Assembly (NCBI GenBank): GCA_025667525.1
Contig: CM046881.1
Span: 493,045,627 to 493,109,626 of the forward strand
Length of the DNA: 64,000 nucleotides
Direction of reading: 5' to 3'
Origin: Glebionis coronaria
Taxonomy: Eukaryota; Streptophyta; Magnoliopsida; Asterales; Asteraceae
The notes below the pieces were generated by a model, which was not told the DNA's origin, made no database searches, and saw nothing but the letters and a program-made list of their open reading frames with translations. This document shows, piece after piece, positions 12,734 to 24,133 of the stretch. Position 1 is the first letter of the stretch. Every line of letters begins with the position of its first letter. A program made the position numbers and the translations under genes.

Positions 12734-14298
12734 ATCTTCCCCTAGTTGATGTCGGCAAAACTCTTTGTGTATCTCTTGTAAGTGGTACATCATCTTTAAA
12801 TTGCTTCCCCTCAATTATAGCATGCATGTCTTCCCCTTTTTGTCACATCAACAGGGAAGTAAACAATGTACGCAATCTTGAATATTCTCCAAATGTAGGC
12901 TCTATGTAATGATTTTGAAGAAAAATAAATATAATATTCTTGATGTAGAAGTAGAATAACCCAACCTTGTGTTCCATGTCTTGCACTATTCACGCGATAA
13001 AGAACTTATACCATTGGAGAAGTATAAGTAGACCTCGATCTCTTGTCAATTCTCATCCTTTGTGAGACACTAAGCACAATAATGTAACCCCTTCAAGTGT
13101 TATGACAAGTCTTCGTCACCAACCATTAAAAGCACAAACAAGTTATCTTAAAAGTCAATGACTGGGAGTTCACGACTTTAAGATATGATAGAATACAAAC
13201 TCGCGAAAATCTTCTTCGAACATTAAACTTACCATAAGAATTCTTCCCCTTAAGCCAACACCTCTTCATGACGAGTCAATATCTTCATATGTAAAAGCTG
13301 TAACTGAATAACTGTTTCACAAGGCTATCCCGATTACATAATCTAATATCAATCAAAGTCTTCATGAATTGTTGCTAACTTACTTAAAAATCATTAATCC
13401 CCTTTAAAAATATCCGAGCCATAAATATCAACTTGATATTCTGTATAAAAACGGAGATCCCATGTACCTTCGTTGTAAATACCTCTTTTTGTGTGCCAAA
13501 ATCATATCAATTTTTCAAACAACAGCTATTCCTTTTGTTGTCCAATATCTTCCTTTGTCCAAGATATCAACACTGTGTATTGTACAATATCGGACAACAC
13601 TTATCAGCGTTTGAAAAAGTATATATCGGACAACAAGTGTCAACGCCTCCTGTCAGCGTCAACTTTATTCTTGTCAGCGCCAACTTTAAACCTGTCAGCG
13701 CCTGGCCATCATCGTCTCATCCATGCCTTGTCAGTGTTACACCAATATCTATCAGCATCACACCAACATCTATCAGCGTCTAAATAACATACATCAGCGG
13801 CTAATTGATCTAGGGTTTTATAAACCCTAAATCATGATTTTATGTGAAAACCATAAACTGCAGCGAACTTTGACATTGAATATCTTCTGCATGAGAGCTC
13901 AAATCGAAGATCCCTTCGGTGAGATCCTATATACAAGTGCCAAGAACCTACAACGCTAATTTCACGACGATCCAACGGTTAATGAAGGAGAAATCACGTT
14001 TTTACTATTACTGTTCACAGAAAACAGCATATGATCACTGTTGACTTTGACGCTTAATAACTTTTTCTTGGGGATAGCTCTCGACAATCCCTCTGGTGGA
14101 AGTCTAGATATATGTGTGGAGAACACACACAAAAAATTTCGTGGCGATCCAACAGTTCAATAAAAAGTTATGGCCTTCTAAATGCTGCTGCGCACACAAA
14201 AATGTCCAGAAAAACCCTAGACGGATTTTTCTTTTCTTCTCAATATACGAACACCTTGTTGGTCCTAGCATCACGAGCCACGAGGCTCTGATACCAAC
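12734..14298 (-). other. E3 internal region, non-coding, with TCAGCG motif cluster
   Basis: No gag or pol motif. Between about 13600 and 13800 the plus strand carries some ten copies of tcagcg-like words (tgtcagcgtc, tgtcagcgcc, atcagcggc). A second loose duplication lies at 13920-14160 around cgatccaac. The next-to-LTR polypurine tract is at 12734-12747 (minus strand). Confidence 0.75.
14285..14296 (-). promoter_or_regulatory. E3 primer binding site
   Basis: The plus strand reads gctctgatacca, the complement of the initiator-tRNA-Met type primer site, two bases inside the LTR edge at 14299. It fixes the element's orientation as minus. Confidence 0.9.
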
Positions 14299-14824
14299 TG
14301 TGGAAACCTTGGTATCCTCGAATCTTTTAGCTGCTAGGCATAACCATTGTTCATATGATTAACAATCAAAGCAGAAAAGAACACTAGTTAGGAAACAAGG
14401 TGTTTAGGCACAAGACACAAAGAATTACTCAAATGGATTGTTCATTAGATTAATAACAAACAATTACTAGGTGTGTATACATTGAATCCCACACCTAGTC
14501 GACACACACTTTAGATTTATATTGTGAATGATTAATATATAAAACCTAATAACCCTTGGTTCATTTTATAGTGTAAGGATTAGGGTTTTACAAGAGATAA
14601 CTATGAATAAACATGCATATCTTCTATTTAAATAAATAATACAGAATAATATTCTGAATATTTATCCTAAATAGACATTTCCAACAGCGTTTGACTTTTG
14701 TTGACTTCTGTCAACGCCTAATTTACACTTGTCAACGCTTAGACACAATGTGTCAACGTTGAACAAATGCCTTCATGTTTTCTTCGTTTTTGAGTTTCTG
14801 ACACATCAAATTTTTGACCCAACA
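14299..14824 (-). repeat. E3 5' LTR
   Basis: 526 bp, TGTGGAAACC...GACCCAACA on the plus strand, the same length as the solo LTR at 5810-6335 and homologous to it in reverse. Confidence 0.9.
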
Positions 14825-15066
14825 ACAAGGAGGATAGATATCACAAGAAGGCAAAGACTACACGTGAAGATGATCTCAAGCCACATAACAAGTCAAAGCC
14901 AAAAGAACATGATTCAAGCCAAAGCCCAAAGATTATTGCAACATATTCACAAGAAGAAAAGGAAAAGAAGAAAAGAGAAACGACTACGAGCTCAAGAACG
15001 AAAACTTAGTATAGTATGCTTGGGTTAGAACTTTGTAATTTGGAGTGACCTCCCTTAGGGGGAGAT
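14825..15066 (+). other. E1 3' end with polypurine tract
   Basis: E1 sequence resumes after E3. It matches the last 200 bases before the 3' LTR of the young element (Lys-codon-like aagaaaagg runs, cgagctcaag, agtatgct, ggagtgacctcccttagg). The polypurine tract agggggagat ends at 15066. Confidence 0.85.
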
Positions 15067-15378
15067 TGTTAGAAATACGTTTTTAACATATATTAGAAGT
15101 ATCGGTCACTCCAAAAATATTATTAAACCTGATTAGCTCGTAGTTAGTTTAATGTGTAAAACTAAGTAACTTACCAACCCATGAGCTTGTCCATGGGCTT
15201 GTAGGCCCAAGCCCACCTAAGCTTGGGTATATAAACCCTCTCATTTGATGGAGAGGGCGTTGGTTGTTACATTTCTTTCATAAAATAACACATAGTTTTC
15301 TCTCACTTTATCTCTCTAGTTTCCCTCTCTAGAAACAACAACCACACTTGTTAGATCATAGATTATCACTATTCTATA
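15067..15378 (+). repeat. E1 3' LTR
   Basis: About 312 bp starting TGTTAGAAATACG. It is a diverged homologue of the young 322-bp LTR (cggtcactcc, gctcgtag, cttgggtatataaaccctctc, tttgatggagaggg are shared). The right end reads CTATA rather than CTACA, a probable decayed CA terminus. Confidence 0.85.
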
Positions 15379-15463
15379 GTAAATATGTCAATGACGCCGG
15401 TAGCTCAAAAAAGGCGCATTCTAGGGACTGAAAAAATCCAGGTGGTGGCACGAGAAGTGGAAG
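15379..15463. other. Short flank of unknown origin
   Basis: About 85 bases between the E1 3' LTR and the next LTR. I see no gene or repeat match. It may be the sequence E1 inserted into. Confidence 0.4.
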
Positions 15464-17464
15464 TGTAACACCTGCTTCGATAAAAAGAAAGTATCACATT
15501 TATGGTGTCACATCAGAAACATATATAATAAAAGTCCAAAACAAAGCTTAGTTATTAAAACATAACAATCCCAAAGTTAACTCCAAAAGGAAAAAAATCC
15601 CCAAACAAAAGGGTCCAAAACATAAATGTGCTGAAATAAGAAAATGTATTCTAACATTTATTGACACAATGGTGACTTTAATGTAGCTCTTTAAACCCAA
15701 ATTTTCATTTTCCAACTTCCCGCTTAATACCTACCGCGGGAAAAGAAAATGCGACTGAGTTAACGCTCAGTGAACAAATATAATATAAAGGCAGTAAAGT
15801 ACTAAGAGGTATAACGGAATCTGCGAATCATATACATAAAGAATATAAGAAGCGAATGAGACAAAAGATATCAATGGAGAACAAAAGTATAACGGAATGC
15901 TCACGAGCTCACATAATATCTAAACATGATACATGAATATCCCTAACAAATATATCACATGCAGTTGCATGGTTCTCCCAAATATATCACATGCAGTTGC
16001 ACGATTCTCCCAAAATATACACAGGCCAATCAAACCTAAATGTACCAAATGTGAAGTGGGTTGTATTGCACACAATCACCAACCACCAAAACAAAACAAA
16101 ATGAAGTGCCTACGATGCATCCATACGCCCCTGCAAAACAAAGTCATTTGTGAACACTAGCTCGATGACTAGCGCACACACACATATAATAGCATAATAA
16201 ATGCGCGCCAAAAGGGAACACCGTTGACCAATCACACCTCCATAGATAGTGTCACGTCATTGGTAAATCAGGGACGTGGTCATGCTACCTTCATGACTAG
16301 TTACAAATAGCTCGGGCAAAGAGAAATATAAACAACAAATTTAAAATAGTTTACAAGGGCAACCAACAAATTACAAATAGAGGCATACAAAATGTAACAC
16401 CCCCAATTTCGGTCATAGCAGCGGAAGGGTCCATGGGTGTTACTATCATGGTTCAATCTCATAATCATAAAAAACGGCTCAAAACGAGTCGTTTTAAATA
16501 AAAAACATCCATCCATTCATTTAACAATAAAACTTTTCACACGGTCCCAGATAATTTAAAGGTTACAGTCACGGTAAATGATAAAAGATTATTTGAATGG
16601 ATATAATTTATGAAAGCGAGCCAAAAATTTCAAATAAGCAAGCTTTACGAAACCGCCTTCCTCGAGTGCCTACCCAATGGACCTGAGATAAAACATGCTA
16701 AAAGTCAGCAAAATTTGCCGAGTGAATCTATAAAGTTTAATTTAAATAAAGAGAACACAAGTATTCAAAATAACCTTCCATGGTTAATAATTTATCAAAG
16801 ACAATTATGTTGTACGGACATAATTATCGGTGTCATTACATAAGCCTCGTGACATTGAACGTTAACATATATTATTTCAGCCCAACACACCTAGCCAAGT
16901 ACGTATATTTCTCTTATACAATGCATCCGATTTTCATTAGTGCATCACAACACCACGCGATAGCTAGTCGCGACCGGACTGGGCGTCACCCCGATAGATC
17001 TATCCATAGTATTAGCGTTACTTCGATTAACAATTCACGATTCATGGGCCTTTTAAGGCTAAAACTAACTTATGTAATAACTTTCATCTAAGCATACAAT
17101 CGGGTCCCTTGTGTTCAATTTTAAAACAATCATGTGTTTATTACAACTTATAGTTGTACCTTTCAATTTCAATAAATACTTTTCAAGTAAATAGGGTTCC
17201 CACAACTTCTAGTTGCACCCATTAATGAGTTTTCCGAAACTTATAGTTGTACCCTTTATTTTCAATAAAACAGCATGTTATCCTCCTCGCGGGTTTTTTA
17301 AAACAAATAAACATGTTAAAAGCGAGGCTATAGACTCACCTTAGCCAATAGTGGTAATGAGACGATCGCCGACGATTAGTGATGCCCGTTTAAACACGAA
17401 AACCGCAACCTACCAAATAAGGCGCGTTCGCTAATAATCGACTCAAGTATAAATCATACTTAAA

Positions 17465-17902
17465 ACACGAGGGAAAGATTATTTATACCGATACTGACAA
17501 GATCCTTTTATCAGGTAATGGGGATACTCTTAGTATTCCTTTAATTATGTATCAACGTTCCAACAAAAATACTTGTATGCATCAAAAACCCCAGGTTCGG
17601 CGGGGTAATTGCATTAAAAAGGGACAAATTTTAGCGTATGGTGCTGCTACACTTGACGGCGAACTCGCCTTGGGGAAAACGTATTAGTAGCTTATATGCC
17701 ATGGGAAGGTTACAATTTTGAAGATGTAGTACTCATTAGCGAGCGCTTAGTATACGAAGATATTTATACTTCTTTTCACATACGTAAATATGAAATTCAA
17801 ATTAACCAAGGCTCCGAAAGGGTCACTAATGAAATACCACATTTAGAAGTCCATTTACTCCGAAATTTAGACAAAAATGGAATTGTAATGCTGGGATCTT
17901 GG
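17465..17902 (+). pseudogene. rpoB: Nuclear plastid DNA: rpoB fragment
   Basis: An internal piece of the plastid-encoded RNA polymerase beta subunit, about 145 codons. Recognisable segments are [77 protein letters not shown] and [13 protein letters not shown]. The frame breaks near 17678, where the run after ggggaaaa seems one base short, so it is not translatable as one protein. It lies inside a gypsy LTR and stops abruptly after cttgg at 17902, where a different plastid region begins. A transfer of chloroplast DNA to the nucleus, with no function expected. Confidence 0.93.
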
Positions 17903-18181
17903 AGAACAAAGAAATTGTTGGAGTTATCATTTCTCTCTAATATGTTTGATGTTAAGAAAAGATCTCTTGCAGGAAGGTTGGCTAGAGATTTCTTGTAAAA
18001 ACACTAGCCCTACTCAGTTCATAATGTAATGAGAAGATTTTGTCTTCTTTATAATTTTATCATTATGCATATTAAGGGATGAGCCGTATGAGATGAAAAT
18101 CTCATGTACGGTTCTATAACGGAGATTCTTTGAATTGAATGACGACCGTAACGGATGTCAGCTCAATCCGAAGGAAATTAT
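17903..18181 (+). pseudogene. ycf3: Nuclear plastid DNA: ycf3 intron 1 end and exon 2 start
   Basis: The 3' part carries a group II intron domain V (about 18081-18114): gagccgtatgagat, a GAAA tetraloop, then atctcatgtacggttc. It is followed by gatgtcagctcaatccgaag, which reads MSAQSEGNY, the start of ycf3 (pafI) exon 2. Sequence from about 17990 (cttgtaaaaacactagccc) is ycf3 intron. I assign 17903-17990 to the same intron only by continuity. The copy ends at ggaaattat and returns to LTR sequence. ycf3 encodes a photosystem I assembly factor in the plastid; this fragment is dead. Confidence 0.88.
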
Positions 18182-20023
18182 AATATAAAAATCAAAATTA
18201 TCAAACCATGACAATCCCGAAAATTATACAATACAAGTGTTATTCTATACCCTTTTATTCAACACTATTCTTTTAAACACTTACACTCTCGATATTGACC
18301 CGTCTTAAGACGCCAAGTCAACGCAAGTCAAACTATCATTTTACTTCTCTCGGACCAGTAGCTAAGTCATTGATATAATGACTAAGAACTTGAGTAAATC
18401 ACCGTGTCCAATAGTGAATACTCAACTCACGCCACACAAGTATTGAACTACGTGTCCAAAATACCAATCAGCATGTACACTCCAAATGTACACACCAATC
18501 TACCCTATCTAGACTTGTCCGATTTCGACGAAACTTGGTCACAAACTCACATATAATATGAATAAGACTCAGTTTAAATTTCATTCAAAAATATTAATCC
18601 TAAGACCTTCTGCCCGACACACCTTCGTGTTATAAAACCCGGACAGTTTTACGCCTTTGACTTGTAAAACCATTTGGACTTTTCTAAACAACCCCGTTTA
18701 CAAAAACGACACTCGGGTTTGAAAATAGACTCATCACCTGAGTTTTAGAAACTTACATCAGCCCTTGACTATTTATAAAACTCATTCTATAGTCCCCGAG
18801 ATTCGATCCAAATATTGACAACAATTTTCGGATTGTGTCAACACCGTTTCCCGGTACACGAAAATTAAATCATCATAACTTCTCGCTCGTTTGGAGCTAG
18901 AAGCTCTACTTTATATCAAATCGAAGCTTAGGAAAATCTCTACAACAATATCACATCATCTCATCCTATCTTCAAACTTAAGACATCCGAAAATAGCTTC
19001 AAACCTACTGCCCAAAATCAACCATTTAAAAACCACACTAAATCAACTTTTTAGTTCAATCCATCCATTCTCCTTCTAATTCTAACATCCAAATATCATG
19101 TATTTTCAATCCTAACACTTGCATGTCACCTAAATCAAAATCAAAATAAAAAACTCACACTTTCAATAATCAGAACAATATGATCTCATAAAGATCATTA
19201 CATGCATATAATAAAAATACCTTCAACAATTTCTTGTTTTTATCAATTTTTCAAAATTTGTTGCATGTTGGAAAATTTGGTATCAAAATGATCACCTTTT
19301 AAAATTTAGCATGGGACTTGTTTTAGATTATCTAAAATCATGTTGGATCAAAATTTATGAGTGCGTTTGTGTGTTGTATGGGTGGCGGCAACAAAGGAAG
19401 AAAAAGTGAGAGGAAAAGATTTTTAGTATTTGAAAATGAGTGAAAATATGAGTGGAAATATTAGGTGTGACTTTTTATATGGAGGTTGAGGGTAGCTTTT
19501 GCAATTAGTTAATTCTTTTGGACCAAAATTCATTTAATAGTATAAAGGGTAGAAAATAACTATTAGTCAAATTTGAAAATATTTACGGGACTCGGGTTTC
19601 GTTAAAATACTTTTCAAAAGTTAAAACGTTTCAAAAATATAATAATATAACTTCGACACGACTTAAAACGTAATTAAATCGAAAACGTCGAAAATATTAA
19701 ATATCGAGACAATCGATAATAAAACGTACATTTTTGGGCATCCGTCGGTATCGCGATCACTAGTAGTTCTCGTCATTCGTTAAAATGTAAAACACGAGAA
19801 ATAAAAATAAATACAATAAAATCATTCATATGATAAATTTGAGAATATATTATCGATACTTAATGTTTTTCTCGTCGGTTTTCTTCTAAACGACATTATT
19901 ACGTTAAGTTTCAAGCTATAACCTTCTCGTTTAGCCGATAAATTTAAAATTCTCATTAAAGTGAACATATAATATTTAGTAGTCCAGATTAAAATATCGA
20001 CATGAAATTGACGGATTGTCACA

Positions 20024-20470
20024 TCATCCTCACCAAATTGGGATCTTCGTCCCGAAGATCAACTTGCTTTCTTCCACGATCGCTTGTTGAAATCAAAGGG
20101 TTAAACGTATTTTTGGTCCTCGTCTTGAGTCCCATCAGATTTGACAATAGGAATACGACTTTGCTTCGGTTGTCTAAATTCCTTATCGATAATATCAACA
20201 GGTTTGTTGATGAAATTCGACTTACCGTCGATTCATACTTCATCAAAAGGGTTAGTAAGATCTTCGTTGGGAAGAAATTTCTTAGTTCGCGCGATCATTT
20301 TATTTATCGGAATAAAATGAGCAGAGACAATCGGTCAACATTGACACAAATTAAATCATATTCAGACTAAGTTTTCAAGAGCTTAACAATGAAGTCCATT
20401 GTAATTTGCTCCTACCTCATGAATGATAACGAATGACACAATCGTAATCACTTACAGGCTTATCTACCTC
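20024..20470 (-). pseudogene. E4 integrase remnant, core deleted
   Basis: Reading leftwards, the start of the integrase core is visible near 20390 (MDFIVKLLKT then VDRL). By about 20270 the sequence is already in the C-terminal region (KSNFINKPVDIIDKEFRQPK, SRIPIV, then a frame-shifted NSRRGPK). The middle of the catalytic core with its second Asp and Glu is missing. The frame finally runs to the purine tract at the LTR edge. Confidence 0.75.
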
Positions 20471-21530
20471 TTTTATTCCAGAATACCTTGTAGGCTCTTA
20501 CTATCGGTGGATACCGTACATTAGTGCCATACAATTAATGTCTCAATAGACGAAGAGTAAAATCACCGCACCCAATTACAAGTCGTGGGTTGAGTAGTTT
20601 CCTCATTCTTCCTAGGTTTTCTACAAGCATACACAATTAAAACAGCTCCAAATCATATAGGAGAAGTATCACGATCAACAACAAAACCTTTAGTTCTTTC
20701 AGGTAACGATAAGATCGGCGTGCTGCAGAGTTTTCTTTTCATGGTTTGAAAAGCTTTCTCTTCATCAATGCCACACACATATGGTTCATTATTTGAGTTA
20801 GCTTAGTTACTGGTTTTGATATCAAAGAGAATCCTTCAATAAACCTTCAGTAATAACCAGCCAAACCTAGAATTTGTCGTACTTCAGTTGCAATAGTTGG
20901 AACATTCAAATTTTCGATGGCTTCGATTTTCGCAGGAGCGACAGGTACCCCAATTTTATCAATCACATGTCAGCGAAATCGTACGGAACTAATCAAAAGA
21001 TTACACTTTGAGAGTTTCGCGTAAAATTTTCGTTCTTTAACATGTCCGAGATAGTCCTTAAGTGTTCGACATGTTCTTCCTCGCTCTTAGAGCAGATTAG
21101 AATATCATCAAAGAAAACGATTACGAATTTATCAAGACACGACTTACACATACAATTCATTAAGTCAATAAATACAGCAGGTGTATTGGTCAAACCAGAA
21201 GGCATAACACTAAACTCATAATGATTATCACAAGTTCTAAACGCCATAATTGGAATATTTTCCTCGCGTATGCGAAGTTGATGATAAGCAAAACAAAGAT
21301 CAATCTTGGAGAAAACACTAGAATCTTGGAGAAAACACGAGAGTTTTGAAGTTGATCAAATAGATCATTAATTTATGGAAATGGGTAACGATTCTTGATC
21401 GTTAGCTTATCCAGCTCTAGGTAAGCGATACACATACGAAAGGAATCATCTTTCCTCCTAGTGAACAGAATAGGAGTTCTACAAACTGACGAGCTTGGTC
21501 GAATAAACCTCTATCAGATAGTTCTTAAAA
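20471..21530 (-). pseudogene. E4 reverse transcriptase and RNase H pseudogene
   Basis: From right to left: a KIDLCFAYHQLRIREENIPI segment near 21290, MAFRTCDNHYEFSVMPSGLT (21247-21188), and the catalytic box VFFDDILICSKS (about 21120), where Asp-Asp is kept. The connection KIEAIENL...[10 protein letters not shown] follows near 20900. RNase H ends with YACRKPRKNEE, then TDSKSLQGILE near 20480. Stops interrupt it at several points. A 20-bp tandem duplication (21304-21323 and 21324-21343) breaks the N-terminal part. Confidence 0.88.
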
Positions 21531-21899
21531 CTTCACAAATAATTCCTTCAGCTCGGATGATGCTAATGGATATGGTGCAGGTGCCACAGTTGCAGCACCA
21601 GGATTAGATCAATTTGGAATTCTATTTTCCTTGGAGGCGAAAAACCTGGAAAATCTCCCAGAACACTTCGGGATAGTCAAGAAGAATACAATATCTTTAC
21701 TCACTTTTCTTACGATTCCTTCTACGATACATAAGCCAAGAATAATCCACAACCGTTTTCGATATACTTACGAGCTCTAATGCACGAAAAGAATTTTCAA
21801 TTTGGAATTATTTTTCCCTTTAGTGACCTCGTCAGCCGTGCCTTGAATTATGTGTCCCATGAGCTAATCAGCCATGCAGACAACTTCACAAATAGTAAA

Positions 21900-22290
21900 T
21901 GGATTAGAAGAAGTCACATCACCGTGTATATTCTTGGTCAGCCGTGAATATACTGCTTGACCTTGACGGTTCGGGTTCCACAATTCTTGGACATAAAGGA
22001 GTCAACTTGTAGAAACACTTGATATATCTACCAATGTTAGTTCCCATCAGTTTCAGGTTGTACAAAACTTGCTCCATACTTTGGAAATGCTTCGAGGACA
22101 AAGTCCTCAGTTAATCGCTTTCTCACCTTAGTCCATGGTGTCCCATAAGTAAAGATACATATGGAAGAAAGTCTGCCTTTCCACCAAATTAATGCACGAC
22201 CTTGGAGAGTAGCGATTTTAAACTGCACCATATCCTCTTGATTAGGGTCACTTCGAAAGATTGACGCCAGCTTTTCAACAACTGACACAA
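21900..22290 (-). pseudogene. E4 gag pseudogene fragment
   Basis: The gypsy gag core reads FKIATLQGRALIWWKGRLSS, with the hallmark Ala-Leu-x-Trp-Trp. After a frame change it continues as LKLMGTNIGRYIKCFYKLTP and LCPRIVEPE. The zinc knuckle is not recognisable. Between this and reverse transcriptase (21531-21899) I could not place the protease. Confidence 0.8.
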
Positions 22291-24011
<1,721 letters not shown>

Positions 24012-24118
24012 CTATCATTCTCGTCCATTGGTAACTCAGAGGTTTCGCTTGCAACTGTCATAGTTAAAAGATTTTAAAAATTCATTTTTGGAAAATCTTT
24101 TCGTTCTCTATAACTTGA

Positions 24119-24130
24119 GCTCTGATACCA
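24119..24130 (-). promoter_or_regulatory. E4 primer binding site
   Basis: The plus strand reads gctctgatacca, three bases before the LTR edge at 24134. It is complementary to the initiator-tRNA-Met type primer and fixes the minus orientation. Confidence 0.92.
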
Positions 24131-24133
24131 ATC

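Larger units (their letters stand above)
12254..14824 (-). mobile_element. E3: small non-autonomous LTR element inside E1
   Basis: Two direct repeats (12264-12733 and 14299-14824) flank 1.57 kb without coding capacity. On the minus strand the 5' LTR is the right copy. It is followed by gt and a tggtatcagagc primer site (14285-14296), and an aggggaagat polypurine tract precedes the left copy. The left repeat lacks about 50 bases of its outer end, and the bases expected to be the target duplication (ACAAG after the right copy) are not found on the left. A small deletion probably removed that junction. The LTRs are the same family as the solo LTR at 5810-6335. Confidence 0.88.
1..15378 (+). mobile_element. 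E1: old Ty1/copia LTR retrotransposon, 5' end outside window
   Basis: Order along the plus strand is leader, gag, protease and integrase fragments, the tail of an extra 3' ORF, a long non-coding 3' region, a purine tract and a 3' LTR (15067-15378). The 5' LTR lies before the window. The layout and much of the sequence match the young element at 42009-54294, which serves as a template for reading this copy. Three other elements have jumped into it: a solo LTR at 5810, a LARD-like element at 6963 and a small minus-strand element at about 12254. Reverse transcriptase and RNase H are missing, so the element cannot move by itself. Many stops and small indels mark it as old. Confidence 0.9.
16393..20023 (-). 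repeat. E4 3' LTR, enlarged by plastid DNA
   Basis: TGTAACACCCCC...GTCACA on the plus strand, 3631 bp. Subtracting the plastid insertion at 17465-18181 leaves 2914 bp, close to the 2924 bp of the other LTR. The two align throughout apart from this block. Confidence 0.93.

Noticed and set aside
17696..17998. A 100-codon open frame starting [10 protein letters not shown]
   Set aside because: It is the back half of the plastid rpoB fragment running into ycf3 intron sequence, not a nuclear gene.
18891..19079. A 62-codon frame repeated almost identically at 25923-26111
   Set aside because: The repetition is explained by the two E4 LTRs; no sign of selection on the frame, and E9 does not keep it.
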